Below, one piece after another: positions 34,701 through 46,721 of a stretch of 64,000 bases of DNA (position 1 is the stretch's first letter; every line of letters begins with the position of its first letter). Source of the stretch: Crossaster papposus (Eukaryota > Echinodermata > Asteroidea > Velatida > Solasteridae). The notes under the pieces are model-generated. The model was not told the DNA's origin and did no database searches. It worked only from the letters and a program-made list of their open reading frames with translations. The stretch covers positions 558,001 to 622,000 of the forward strand of contig JBAIAA010000518.1 of the NCBI GenBank assembly GCA_037893245.1, in the 5' to 3' direction. The position numbers and the translations under genes are program-made.

Positions 34701-35002
34701 GTCTCACCGGCCGCTAAAAGTGCGCGTGCAGCCGGTGAGGCCGGGACCAAGTGACCCCTCGAATCTAGTACCGCTACCGGTGAGGTGGCAACATTCGCCG
34801 GTGAATCGCCGACAGTCCCGGGCGGCGCACGGGCGATTTCCACCGGTTCCACCGGCCCGGGGGCTTCCAGTTCCACCATTATTTGTGTTACATTCCCGTT
34901 CTTTTTCTTCTGCTCGCTTGTCATGGTTCGATCTCCCTCATTCATACAGTCATAATCCACCAAACTCACTACGATGGTTTTGTCCTGACAGATGACACTT
35001 TC
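31480..35002 (-). CDS. Poly-C2H2 zinc-finger protein, probably a transcription regulator
   Basis: Three exons on the minus strand (35002-32915, 32083-31862, 31722-31480), all phase 0 and GT-AG bounded. There are nine C2H2 fingers. One near the N-terminus (YRCKLCRF ending HMTEKH) is followed by a long Ser/Thr-rich and then acidic stretch (DDDDEDEDEDGG). A cluster follows (FLCNTC, FLCEIC, FNCNAC, FFCDLC, LVCEHC, YKCKLC, FKCPVC, FKCQHC) with TGEKPYKC and TGERPFKC linkers. The seventh finger is split by the first intron and rejoins exactly. A Gln/Pro/Thr-rich segment closes the visible part. Nuclear DNA binding is inferred from the family. The first ATG is at 34945, but the frame is open back to an acceptor at 35003, so a coding exon upstream is possible. 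The 3' end is unresolved. I do not assign an orthologue; the lone early finger recalls ZNF335-type proteins, at low confidence. Confidence 0.85.
31862..32083 (-). CDS. Zinc-finger gene, second exon (fingers 7-9)
   Basis: 222 bp, phase 0. It begins KHVMAKHS, completing finger 7, then two full fingers and a short charged tail ending at donor AAG-GTTACT. Confidence 0.85.
32171..32304. mobile_element. Fragment of the TTAAAGGTAG MITE family in a zinc-finger intron
   Basis: Shares GATATCTAGCGCAATCATTT and the right end TATCCTACCTTTAA with 45431-45840. Confidence 0.65.
32305..32914. other. Rest of the first zinc-finger intron
   Basis: Non-coding, with a short GATA run near 32693-32708. No further exon is seen. 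Confidence 0.5.
32915..35002 (-). CDS. Zinc-finger gene, main exon
   Basis: Holds fingers 1 to 6 and the first part of finger 7. Donor AAG followed by GTTAAT at 32914. Start ATG proposed at 34945. Acceptor TTTCTTCAG lies just before 35002. Confidence 0.85.
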
Positions 35003-35859
35003 CTGAAGAAATACCGTATCAGAACATCGTGAAGAACTTCAGAATTTCTATAGAATTTGCTTGGTTCCGTATGTTCCAAATTTGCCGCGAGATGGTGTTG
35101 TTTTCATGCGGAATTTTGAGCAGCATAAGGGGTCCTTTACACTGTACTGCATGCAGTTTCCGTATACACAATTCAACATGGCTGCGTTGACCGCCACATC
35201 ACACATTACGTGTATAGGCCGTTTTCCAAACCCCAGCTTCATCTCACAGGCTTCATTTATGCAGTTTAGCACTGGCTAGAGCCCGATTAGAGCCAAAGTC
35301 TGAGGTTTAGAAAACGGCCATAATTTATTCAGCAGGTGGGCGGGCAGCGAACCGAAAAAAAAAGGGGGGGCGTGGTTTAAAGAGAGACTTTCAAACACAT
35401 ACTGGATCGTAAAACGATAAAGATGATGACATAAATTCCACGATTCTGCCATCATAAATAACATTATTATGTATAAATTGTAATACATTTAATAAACGCA
35501 ATTTGTTGTTCTTCAGTGCAGCCTAGTCGCCACATATACCTCAAACAGTCGTCACTGTGTAGGTAATAGATTGAACTGAGCATGCGCTCTCTCTTGGCAA
35601 CGATGCAAAACAACCGATATCCATTACTTCCGATGTACTGTGCAGGCTAGGTACGGTGTAACGAAATACATGAAGTTTGTCCGATGGTGCCAAACATTCT
35701 ACACGTGGATTCGGAATTTGTATTATTCCACGGGTTTGGACTTCAAGTGAATTTTGCTAAGGACAATATACCTGCACTGCAGATCCAATCCTGAATATTT
35801 GGACGGTGAGTGAATCATGAATGATATGAATGAATGCATGTTGTCTTGTCAAGAATGTG
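35003..35859. other. Spacer between divergent zinc-finger and LOXHD1-like genes
   Basis: Unique DNA. A strong plus-strand donor (GACG followed by GTGAGT at 35806) closes a stretch without long open frame, possibly a 5' untranslated exon. Promoters for both genes could lie here; no defined box is visible. Confidence 0.35.
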
Positions 35860-36227
35860 GAGTGTCGTGGCCGAGCGGTTAAGAGCTTGGTTTTCTGTTC
35901 CGCAGATCAGAGCGTGAGTTCGAGTCTCGGTGTGGACACGTGTGTCCTTAAGCAAGGCAATTAAACCACTATTGCTTCGTCCTTCGGATGGGACGTAAAG
36001 TTGTAGGTCCCGTGTGTTGTATAATTTATAATGTGTGTATATATCTTTCCCATTATAACATTATAAAATTGTATAATGCACGTAAAAGAACCCAGACACT
36101 TATCGCTAAGAGAAGGGGTTTGCCCCGGTGTTCCTGGCTGACACAGCCTCTGTCTACGGGTTTCTTCAGGCTTACGAGCTACAGTGCCTTGAGCACTTTT
36201 GAAGGATCCTTGGTTTCATTACCAGAA

Positions 36228-36261
<34 letters not shown>

Positions 36262-36262
36262 G
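35860..36262 (+). mobile_element. tRNA-derived SINE with AAT tail
   Basis: A box TGGCCGAGCGG and B box GAGTTCGAGTCTC mark a Ser/Leu-type tRNA head. The 3' part has CTACAGTGCCTTGAGCACTT and GGATCCTTGGTTTCATTACC, then (AAT)n. The same tail occurs in 46722-47025. Confidence 0.75.
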
Positions 36263-37663
36263 TTGTAGTACTACTACTCGGACTAGTTCAATCATAATGG
36301 AGGTATACGTACCCTCTCTAGCTCCATGGTTCAATATAGCTGTCTTGTTGAATTTCTCGTGTAGTTTTAACATTTACTAAACAATTCTTTATTTACATTT
36401 GCCACTTCTTGTGCAAGACCGAGTTAATTACCGGACTCCAGTCTAGTTATGTGTTTTTGTTTTTTTGGACATGATCGATCGCCAGATTTAGTCCAAATGT
36501 TTAAAAAGCGATAACTAGGATCCAGTAATTGGGACTAGTCTTGGTACGAGTTGATTTGTTACCGTTTTTTAAACTAGGGTATCACTATTAACTCGGACTA
36601 GACTAGTGCAAGACTAGTATTTTGGGAGCAAAAACAATTCGCTGTCGCCAAACGTTGTTGAACAAATGTTACTTCGGTCAGTGCAGTTCAGACAGAAGTA
36701 AATTTGCATACGGGGGCCAACCATGGAGGAATATGAAGAACTAGTACCCGCTATGCTTTAATTTTCAAGCATACGATGAACTATTTTTTTCCAAAGAAAA
36801 TTCGTCACTAAACTCTACTCACCGTAGTTGGAATACAGAATTGTTTAAACTAATTTACATACACAATTATAACTGGTGGTGGGGAGTCCAACGTTTTTAT
36901 AGAGAGCTTTGTCACAAATATTTGTAAAGTGAAAGAGAATTATTGAGAATTCAAGTTATTTTAACCCTGTTTATTATATTACTACAAAACCAATTAGTTA
37001 AAAATTATTGTTCTTTTAAAAAATTGTCCCTTTAAACAAAATTATAAAAAAATTATTAATAAGACTCGCTTTACTTTACAACTCAAAGTTGCCTTTTTTT
37101 TATTTAAAGGAAAGGAAAAAAGAAACAAAAATTGACCCAAATAGTCATATTTATGTTGAAATTTTTTGTCAAGATAATTAGTTTACCCAGTATAATTTTG
37201 AATAAATTTTGTATTTCTTTTCAGCATTTAATTTACCTTAATGCACCTTCTGGCTCACATAAGTTCTATTCATTCATTCAGTTTATCACAAAAGGTTTAA
37301 AAAACGCACAAATTTTTCACAAGGATTTTTTAATTTTTTTTAATTACATTAATTTAATTAAATGTCTGTGTGCAGGGCCTCTGGCAATATGCACGAGGGA
37401 GATCGGAAGATCAAGGAAATAGTACCTTTGTTGTTGTTTCCGGAGTCCATTGTTATGACTGTCTGCATTTTAATAAAACTGCAGCTCTCTCTCTAACCCT
37501 AACCCTCCAGGTTATTTTGGCCAAACAAAACCTGTCACACACAGCAAAGTGCATCAGCTGTTCAAATTGACCATTTGCGTGTGGAATTTAAATAATATCT
37601 GGTACACTGACTTGTTCACACAGTCGTGAACCACATAACGACTGAGGATCGATATTGTGTTTT
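36263..37663. other. AT-rich intergenic, nothing recognised
   Basis: Low-complexity AT-rich DNA around 36.9-37.4 kb. Short open frames are compositionally random. Confidence 0.5.
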
Positions 37664-37745
37664 CCTTTATTCCTTTACTATACCCTTTATTCCTTTACTA
37701 TACCCTTTATTCCTTTACTATACCCTTTATTCCTTTACTATACCC
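37664..37745. repeat. 20-bp tandem repeat, four units
   Basis: Unit CCCTTTATTCCTTTACTATA. Confidence 0.9.
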
Positions 37746-37862
37746 TAACCCCATTACCTAGCGCTTGCCCCAACGATCGAGGACCGAATTCGGACAAGCA
37801 AACCGTCCGAGGATCCTTTGTTCCCTTCTCTTTTGTGTTTCGATCCTCGATAGTAATACGAT

Positions 37863-38145
37863 ACAAGAACACACAGCTTGGGACAGTTTGACTTTAAATT
37901 ATCCAGACCAAATACACCGTTGCTATATCACGTGATTCGGGGCAAGCTCTTGCATTTGCGTTAGAGACGCTCAGCACCAATACATTGTTCACAATGGTGG
38001 AGAATGGTAAAAAGACACCAGACCATTCCAGAGCCGGGGGTTGCTAGCGTAAGGCTTGCCCCGAATCACGTGATATAGCAACAGTGTCTTTGGTCTGGAG
38101 AATTTAAATGTAAACTGTGCCAAGCTGTGTGCTCTTGGAGACGGC
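37863..38145. mobile_element. 283-bp hairpin-forming MITE
   Basis: Arms of about 115 bp pair, for example AACACACAGCTTGGGACAGT with its near-complement near 38115-38140, and TTGCTATATCACGTGATTCG with the inverse near 38060-38080. Confidence 0.7.
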
Positions 38146-38149
38146 CCAA

Positions 38150-39089
38150 GCGCAGAGATGGTCCAAGCGAATGGTGGCAATTAGAAGATTGTGCAGAATT
38201 GAGGATAATCCCTCAAGCCAAATGGGCCGAGGCGATTATACTTAAGATATCAGTGCCAGTGTATTTTCCGTCATAATTTCAGAATAACCTGAATAGAAGC
38301 CTAGTAAAAAAACAAAAAACATCTTAAGGCAAGACTGTTATTTAACACCCAGCCTTTTCTGTTGACTCACCAAACACATCGTCGGGGAGTGTTTTCATCA
38401 ATTGCCGTATCCCTGGTTACTGTGTGCACGGCAACCGGTTGATAGAAAATTCTTAATGTGAAGTGCTGTGGCTAGAGCCTGTAGATGAATGAATCTCTCT
38501 TTTTTTCTTTAATAAATTAACTGAGATTGTCAAATTACATTAAAACCTGCAGGCCTCGATTCTGCTGCACTGTTTTAAGTTTTTATTTGCGAGAGGGAGG
38601 GGGGGGGGGGGGGGGGGGGGAGGGGGGTTGTGTTGTGTTTGGAGAGGGGGAGGGGTTTAATCTAATAAACCAGAATTGAATTGTATTGAATTGAATTGCT
38701 ATTTTGTAATGCAAACAATATTATTGAGCATATACTCCATGCTTCATTCATTTTGCAGATTGCGTTTAAAATTTACAACTGATCCTGTCAACGTGCTCAA
38801 ATATTCATCTTTGCTAAACATATGAACCCACTATTTCCCAGCACTAAATTGTCCACAGTTGAATGCACGACTTATTATACACTGCTCCCACGAAAACGGC
38901 ATAAATGTCTGGATATACTATATTGAGTTATGATTGAAAATAGCCGATTTGACAGTAGGGAATTGTTTTATGGGGTCCAGCTAATGGGAAACTCGCGACG
39001 AACGGTACTCACATGCTTTCTTTACCTCGATCGTGCCGGCGTTTGTGACACTTTTTGATCGCAAATTTATGTTTTCTCAGTAACTATTC
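38150..39089. other. Intergenic, nothing recognised
   Basis: Contains a poly-G tract near 38598-38632. No coding signal. Confidence 0.5.
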
Positions 39090-40688
39090 TTAAAGAGCAC
39101 CTCTAACAATTTTGTAGTTTGGGTATTTGGTTCATTTTATGACAGAGTATATACCAATCTTACCGTTAGTATATAATTTTACTCCATGGGGTTTACTTTA
39201 GTGTATCAAAAACAAAGTTCAATTCGGTGTTCCCAACACGATTCTGCTCTATTTTTGAGAAAACGACAGCCATGTTTAATGTATGCAAATGAGATTAACA
39301 TGACCCCGAAACGTCATCGTGTTATTCAGCTAGTATACGATCGCAAGGCCATGCATGCCACCGCCACACCGTGCGCATACCGCGTGCGATTGTGTTGCTT
39401 GCAGGGCCTTCTTTTCTCAATGTTTTTCTCGACATTAGTTCGTATTTTGTTAGATTTTTTCGAAATGCTGAAGTCCTGTGTGGTAGGTAAATGTTTGAGG
39501 AATTGTCTTAAAAACCCTGAAGAAAATTTTCTGAGGTTTCCAAAGGAGAATGTTCAGACACGAAAAGAGTGGGTCCGATTTGTAAACCGTGCACGTACAT
39601 GTACACAAGGTCGGATTTTTAGGTTGTCCAAGTGGTCGCTTCTCTGCAGTGGTTCATGTTTTTCCAACACTTTTGCAATGACTTGTATTCACTGAGATAA
39701 CTATTAAAGTGGCATCATGATACAATGTATATTCATCTAAATTATGTGTTACCAGTTTGTGTGTAAAAACCGATCCTGGTTGCCTTTCTGTTCAGCGAGA
39801 TTTTCCCCACCACGCGCCCCGTCGTCAACGGGGGCCTCGGGTTGCGCACCGCGAACGATCGGTGCCAGGGTCCTTTAGTTAGTGATACATCGTCGCGATC
39901 GGACTATGGACCTGGAGGGGAAAAAACCTCCAGGTCTCCTTGCCGAGTCCAGTGCATTGCCTTGGGAATCTTCGTCATTGAATTCTTCCGAATACTCGCT
40001 CAAATCTTCCCAGGAATTGTACGATTCTGCCATAAGTATATTCCGACGCTAACGTCAATAATGTGTTGTAACCAGGCGGACGATCGTGCGTAGGGCCGGC
40101 CGGTAGCAGCAACACGCATGCGATTCGTTTTGTGGTTTGCACGTGGTGGGTACACGATGCGCTGGTACGGTGACATGGGCAAATACGCACGTTGACCCCG
40201 CTTAGATTTGTACTTGTAAGTTGTAGAGTATAACAAAGCTCGTGTTCGACTTTCATTCAAAGTGAAATGAAGGCTTTTGTACCTACAAATCCTCGGTGAG
40301 AATTATAAATTCGTGAGTACCAAGACAAAGTTGTTTTCTTACTGTTCCCTGGCTTGTATTCTTGAGTGAATTGGCCTCCCCGTGCACGTCAAAGAATGGA
40401 AAGTTGTGTGCAGCTAGGGCCGGGCAACGTACAACATGCGTGTATTGTGCGTGCATGTGCATTTGGGTTTCTCCTCAATTTCCTTGTTTTCCCCTCAATG
40501 ACGCGGGTAAACAAAAGCGTGACCTTTACGTTTTTAAGAATTCGCGTCTTGGCATGAACCAAAAAAACGTTCTTTTAGACTATTTTTAGGCGGGCTATAA
40601 ATCCCATTGATATTGCATTCGGTTGGGATACTTCCATATTTATTTCAAAATGTAAAATCAGAGAAAACTTGTTTTACTTAGAGGTGTA
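39090..40688. mobile_element. 1.6-kb non-autonomous DNA transposon, copy 1
   Basis: Begins TTAAAGAGCACCTCTAACAA and ends CTTAGAGGTG, where the last few bases of the inverted end are lost. Nearly identical to 57683-59299. It carries a decayed minus-strand frame that is intact in the other copy. Confidence 0.8.
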
Positions 40689-40722
40689 ATGACCGCTGGT
40701 TTAGCTCAATATTATATATTTT

Positions 40723-40972
40723 TTAAAGGTAGCATACGCCATTGGTAATTGCTTGAATTATCATTATTGAGTAGATTTGGGGGGGTTGTATTTTATAGTA
40801 AATATCATTTAACTGACCTGTCCGAAGTTTTACAATCATGGATACCGAGAAAAGCATGAAAAACAGCCTTTGTTTTCAACCGGAATTGGGCAGTTATTCT
40901 TATGTTATCTTTGTTTATTTTTATAAAATTGTATTTTTTTCGATATCTGCAAATGGTGTACACTACCTTTAA
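40723..40972. mobile_element. TTAAAGGTAG MITE, internally deleted
   Basis: Ends TTAAAGGTAGCATACGCCAT and its inverse ACTACCTTTAA; 250 bp against 410 bp for 45431-45840. Confidence 0.75.
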
Positions 40973-41124
40973 ATACCCTATACCCAATAAATTATATATC
41001 ATTTTAAAGCTAAGAATTCAAGGAATCTGGAAATACCAATATCTCAAAATATCGAAAGGTCAACTTTACTCTGATTTTGTGGGAGCAGGTCACATCCAGA
41101 TAAACAGTGCACATTAAAAAAAAC

Positions 41125-41335
41125 ATGAACAAATTGACAGCATTTTCGGAAATCCGAGGCGCATTCAGGCCGATATCAATGGGAAGCACACCCATGATAT
41201 TTCAGGCCTCGTTCGGCATTGCTGTCAGATATTTCCGGCTTTGCTTGTGATGTGTTTATCCGTCATCCGTTTTGAATCTCAGAAAAACTTTGCGTTTATA
41301 TTGATGTCATCCGACGCGAACTGGTTAAAGGGATA
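41125..41335. mobile_element. TTAACCAGTT MITE, left end lost
   Basis: Contains TTCCGGCTTTGCTTG and TGTGTTTATCCGTCATCC of the family and ends GACGCGAACTGGTTAA. Confidence 0.6.
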
Positions 41336-41541
41336 ATATACCAGTTTAATATGTACTTTTATTGTTTAAATCAGCAAAAGTGCTTACTCAAAATAATAAA
41401 GAACAATATTTTGACAACTAACCTTGTGAAGTCTTATAGCTCTGCGAATGATGCATATTAATCTGAGAGAATAATATTCTAAGATTTTGGTTTAAATTCA
41501 AAATTTGCAAGTCACAATTTGAATTGTGACCACAATCTGTG

Positions 41542-41937
41542 TTAAAGGGATCGTATACGTTTGGTAATTAGAACCCACTGTTTGTTTCAATCCTATATAG
41601 TTATAGATACCATAAAACTAACCTACGGTAAACATTTCATTTCAAAAGACGGTAGCGATTTTGAGATATTGCCGAAATTCTGGAGTGGTTATGTCCACGC
41701 AGAAAGAATAATCTGCATTGGAATACACAATCTGAGAAACGTCACTGCAGTAACGCTTCTCAGATTGAATTTTTTGGGGGAATAAAAAGTGATATCTTTT
41801 TCCATAACCGCAGTACTTTGAAGTGAAAGGTTTCTAAAAATGCATTATACTATCCAAAGCTGCTGTACTTCTTACTAAGTAAGTTTTCATTGCCATAAAT
41901 ATTTGGAGTAATTACCAAACGTATACGATCCCTTTAA
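41542..41937. mobile_element. MITE with TTAAAGGGATCGTATACG ends
   Basis: 396 bp; both ends read TTAAAGGGATCGTATACGTT in inverse orientation, extending to TTTGGTAATTA. TTAA ends suggest piggyBac-type mobilisation. Confidence 0.8.
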
Positions 41938-42111
41938 GGATGTACATTATCTTTGGAAGTGACATTAATTGTTTCTATTCTTTAAAATGACAGCATGCCA
42001 GAAGGAATAATTTCACAGGGAGTTCAGGGTTAATAATATCTTTACAACAAGTAAGCTGTTCAACAGTATTTTGATTGGTAATATACTTTTTGGATGGTTG
42101 TGAAGGGTATA

Positions 42112-42354
42112 TTAACCAGTTCGAGCCGGATGACGTACATATAAAGCAAAGTTTTTCCCAGATTCAAAACGGTTGACGCATAAACACGCCACGAGCAAGG
42201 CCGGAAATGTCTGTCAGCAGCGAGCAAGGCCAGAAATGCGTGGGTGTGCTTTCTGGCAATATCGGCCTAAACCCGCTTTAAATCGAGTTTCGTTAAAAAT
42301 AATCCCGCCTCTCGGCTCGGTGATGTTAAAATAATCCCGGCGCGAACTGGTTAA
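42112..42354. mobile_element. Complete TTAACCAGTT MITE
   Basis: 243 bp, ends TTAACCAGTTCGAGCCGG and CCGGCGCGAACTGGTTAA. Confidence 0.8.
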
Positions 42355-42772
42355 TACTACATGTACCTTTAAAATAGATCCTTGATACAGTGAAGAAGAG
42401 AATATTAAATGGAATTTAATGCATCTCGTCCATTATAGTGTGCATGACACATGAGATGCTTCTTTGTGTGTCTCTCTATCATCCTTTCATATTGGCACTT
42501 CTCACGGACAATAATCTGGAATGCATCTCCCGTGGTTGATTCCGGGGCGGAAGGCCCCAGAGGGGATTAAATTTCTTTGAAATTAGGTATATAGTTCTAC
42601 TTTTTTGGGTCAAGTACTGTGTGTACATTGTATGCGATGCGATTCTCTTCATTGACTTGGTCTACAAAAAGTAGGTGCAGTTTCAAATAAATAAATTACA
42701 TGTACACACAATCATGAATTTGTATCACTGCATGTAGAGACATGGCAACAAGCTAGTTCAAAATGCTCCTTC

Positions 42773-43012
42773 TTAACCAGTTCGCGCCGAGGTCGTATAC
42801 ACGCAGATTTTCCGAAATTCAAAATGTATGGCACATAAATATGTCACGAGCAAGGACCGCAAATAACTGTCAGCAGCGAGTAAGGCCGGAAATGCGTGGG
42901 TGTGCTTTCCTGATACCATCGGCCTGAACCCGCCTCGGATCGAGTTTCGTTAAAAAAATTACCTCGGCACTCGGTAAATATTAGTTCAATAATCTCGGTG
43001 CGGACTGGTTAA
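42773..43012. mobile_element. Complete TTAACCAGTT MITE
   Basis: 240 bp, ends TTAACCAGTTCGCGCCGAGG and CTCGGTGCGGACTGGTTAA. Confidence 0.8.
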
Positions 43013-43486
43013 ACCTCAATTACTTTCCTGGGTTGAATTTTGGACCAACTATACCCTATGCTATATCCCCTATACTATATCCCCTATACTATAGTAAAAT
43101 CCATCTATTTTGTGAAATCCTTGTGGAGACCTGTTCAACTATAGAAATTACCCAATGGAGACATATTCAGTTCTATTGTCTCTATTGTGTTCATGTCTCC
43201 ACAGGGTACGGTACTCGTACATATGACACTTTAATTTCGTCCTTATGACTTCATCGAGCTCAATTTGTACTTTTTGAAGATTTTATTTAATGTGGAATGT
43301 GTACATGAGCATACGTGTAGGCTTATACATATAATTCCAATTTGTAGCATTCCGATTCATCCTATAGTTCGGTTTAAATCCATTTCAACTTTAGGGGCAA
43401 TTGACGTCGGACTTATAAGGCACTGGACTTTTGAGAAGTCGGACTTATGAACCAAAATACAAATTAATTTGATTGTCGGTCTTTAT
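43013..43486. other. Intergenic, nothing recognised
   Basis: Part of it (TTCCTGGGTTGAATTTTGGA) recurs near 56657. No coding signal. Confidence 0.45.
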
Positions 43487-43999
43487 GTCGGACCTAGGAG
43501 GCGTCGGACCTAGGAGGCTGTCGGACCTAGGAGGCGTCGGAACTAGGAGGTTGTCGGAACTAGGAGGTTGTCAGAACTAGGGGTTGTCGGAACTAGGGGT
43601 TGTCGGAACTAGGGGTTGTCGGAACTAGGGGTTGTCTGAACTAGGGGTTGTCTGAACTAGGGGTTGTCGGAACTAGGGGTTGTCGGAACTAGGGGTTGTC
43701 GGGCCTAGGGGTTGTCGGAACTAGGGGTTGTCGGGACTAGGGGTTGTCGGAGTTATGGGTTGTCGGGACTAGGGGTTGTCGGGACTAGGGGGCGTCGGGC
43801 CCAGGAGGCGTCGGAACTATATGGCATCGGACCTAGGAGGCTGTCGGACCTAGGAGGCATCGGAACTATATGGCGTCGGACCTAGGAGGCTGTCGGACCT
43901 GGGAGGCTGTCAGAACTGTGAGGTTGTCGGGACTAGGAGGTTGGCGGAACTAGGAGGTTGCGGAACTAGGGGTTGTCGGAACTAGGGGTTGTCGGACCT
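43487..43999. repeat. Minisatellite of 16-17 bp (GTCGGAACTAGGGGTT)
   Basis: About thirty units, with outer variants GTCGGACCTAGGAGGCT and inner variants GTCGGAACTAGGGGTT. Variants cluster, as expected for local unequal exchange. Confidence 0.9.
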
Positions 44000-44286
44000 A
44001 CATGTATGGGCCTTTATTTGGTTGGGTGATAAGATTTAGTCGCACTTTAATATGAGGCGTCGGGCTTACGAGCAGACATCCCCCCCCCAAAAAAAAAGAG
44101 AAAAAAAAAAGAACATGCTATTAAATGCCATGTTAAATCCTTTGGTCATTAAAATGTTGATGATGCTTTTTGCTTTCCAAACACATTGAATGTCTGTAGT
44201 CTGTAGATTTCTGGATATATCTCTGCATTATCATGCCACTTAATTGTCTTAGACTATCCGATCCTACATACAGTGTACATGTTGTA

Positions 44287-44871
44287 TGTGACCTGTCACC
44301 ACAATATGAGAGTAAAGTCGCACATTGTGATTACGAGATATGGCCATCCAAAGTCAAAATATGAAGGGGTGGTCAATTTTGAGATTTTGCATAATTCGGA
44401 AATCCTCCTCTACATATTCCCATTTTTGGGGTGCAATCAGATAATCGAAAACCTCTTAAATTATGCGATTTTGCGTATTGTTTTCGTAGTTAGGTCTTTT
44501 TAACTGTCCCACGTTCTCGAAATGTTGATATTTTGTTGTTTATAATAGTTCATATGTGTGGAACGTTTCAAGGAGAAATAATGATTAGAACATAGCCGTT
44601 GCTATGCTCAATCGAACCTTACTTGTTCTGTTTTGAAATTTGTTGTGTGTTTTGTTTAGAATGTTTATTAAGTAAGTTTTCTCACAAACACGTTTTGTGA
44701 AACCCACGACTTTCTAAAGCGTTGTAAAATGTAATTATTGCAAAATCCCCAAGTGTTACATGTATACTATTGGAAAGCTCTCTTTCTCAAGAAAGCTCTC
44801 TTTCTCAAAGAAAATGTATCTCAATTTTAAATTTTTCCGACTTTACTCTTATTCTGTGGTGACAGGTCACA
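44287..44871. mobile_element. 585-bp MITE with TGTGACCTGTCACCACA ends
   Basis: Left TGTGACCTGTCACCACAATA, right TGTGGTGACAGGTCACA. Relatives lie at 48341-48590 and 48592-49150. Confidence 0.8.
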
Positions 44872-45430
44872 AATATAGAAAATATGGCTGTCAAGGCTGA
44901 TGGCCAGTAGTGCTGGGCGAGTCGTGGATTGTGTTACTCAAGTACTCGCAAGGATATTAATCGCGAGTAGTCGAGTACTCACGAGCAGTAAACTACCCCT
45001 GACCTCCCTCCATGGACCAAAAAATTGCAGTTGCCAGCTCACAATTAATTGCCGTTGTGTGTCTCCGCCGTGCCGTTAAAAAAAATTGTAATGCAGCTAA
45101 GTATTGATTTGTTTGACCGTTGCCATAGCAGCAATAAAGCCAACCACAGATGCAGTCAGCCCCGTTACATGTACATAGTGTACGTTCTGGTTATGGTTGA
45201 TGGGATCTCTGTGTGCACAAAATGCACTTGACGACATCATGGCCACCGGTGGTGTTGTGAGCCAGTGATGAAAATTTCTTTTGTGTTGAAGTCACTTCAA
45301 TTGTTATCGTGTCAAGTGTGGAGTACTGCATTGTGTTTGCATCATTTGGTGGAAGTCGTTTACATCGTGTACACATGTACTGTACGTTAACAGCAAAGGA
45401 CATTTTTATTTTGAGCCTTGCATTCATCAA
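44872..45430. other. Intergenic, nothing recognised
   Basis: Contains a small TACTCG-rich patch near 44938-44985 like the satellite at 15.3 kb. No gene. Confidence 0.45.
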
Positions 45431-45840
45431 TTAAAGGTAGTATACACCATTGGTTATTGCTTGAAATATCCTGAATGGGTAGATTTGGTGGGTTGTATTT
45501 TATAGTAAATATTGTTTAACTGACCTGTCCGAAGTTTTACAATCATGGATAAAGAGAAAAACACGAAAAACAGCGTCGAGCAGTTATTCTTATGTTATTT
45601 CTTATTCTTATGTTATCTATGTAGATGTTATACTGAAAAATATAATTTTATAAAGAAGAGGACGGCGATCGCGAATTCTTCTTTTTAAAATTATATTTTT
45701 CGGAATAATTACAGGATATCTAGCGCAATCATTTTGCTGGATGCCTAGAATCATTATTTACTTTCAAATGAGTAAGATATTTCTTAATAATTCGGTAGTA
45801 AATATTTTCGATACCTGCAAATGGTGTATCCTACCTTTAA
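45431..45840. mobile_element. Full-length TTAAAGGTAG MITE
   Basis: 410 bp with ends TTAAAGGTAGTATACACCAT and ATGGTGTATCCTACCTTTAA. This copy defines the family. Confidence 0.85.
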
Positions 45841-46020
45841 AGGTAGGATACATAATTTGCAGATATCGAATAGCGATCGCGAAAAAACCCAAGAACAACA
45901 TAAGAACCACTGCCTGACGCCGGTTAAAAAAGGAATCCCATTAGAACGGATAGCGATCGAGAAACAAAACAAGATCAACATAAGAACCACTGCCTGACGC
46001 CGGTTAATGGGATTCATTTA
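45841..46020. repeat. Two 80-bp direct repeats adjoining the MITE
   Basis: TAGCGATCG starts at 45871 and 45951, each followed by AACATAAGAACCACTGCCTG. The sequence resembles the MITE interior in inverse orientation. Confidence 0.7.
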
Positions 46021-46314
46021 ATAATTAAATTCAACAACGCAGGGAGGGACGTGACTCAAATCGAGTGCACACAATCTATCCATAGACCTCTCAACCGCAT
46101 GCAGGATATATTGTATGGGTACCCGACAACATTGGCAACAGAACTATGCGGGCATCGATCACGAAGCGTCTCTGCGGTACTCACTATAAACTAGGTCAGG
46201 CAAGCACCACACTCATCTACTACTTGAACATATGTAGCCAATTTGAAATGGTTTATTAGCATTGTTCATTAGTTGTGGTCAATGACCAAATTGCAGAACA
46301 CTACATTCATTAAA

Positions 46315-46717
46315 TGTGACCTGCTTCCACAAAACCAGACATAAGTGTTGTTTTTTAAAGAGAGATATTGTTATTTCCATTTAGTACACATCTTCAGCTT
46401 TCATATGGTACCAGAACCACCTTTATACTATACATACTTCAAATTTTATGAGGATTCTATTTCAATGTATTTGGGAGATAAATTACCACTTTTAGGACAC
46501 GGATTGCCTCAATAAATGCATAATTTGGGTAATTTCTCATCAATAAAGTTGATTTTGTTTAACCTAACTAAGGGTTAAAGTATACATATTAAAGAATACA
46601 AAATAACGAAAAACAAAAATCGATGTCCGCCAGATTTTCACCCCATTTTAACTTTGACGAGCTGCATCTCGAAATAACCTGTGCGACTTATGTCGGGTTT
46701 CGTAGGAGCGGGTCACA
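46315..46717. mobile_element. MITE with TGTGACCYGC ends
   Basis: Left TGTGACCTGCTTCCAC, right GGAGCGGGTCACA; about 400 bp. Related to 50493-50790. Confidence 0.7.
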
Positions 46718-46721
46718 AATT

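Noticed and set aside
39186..39695. 169-codon plus-strand frame
   Set aside because: Lies in the 1.6-kb transposon; the other copy breaks it by indels and it has no recognisable domain.
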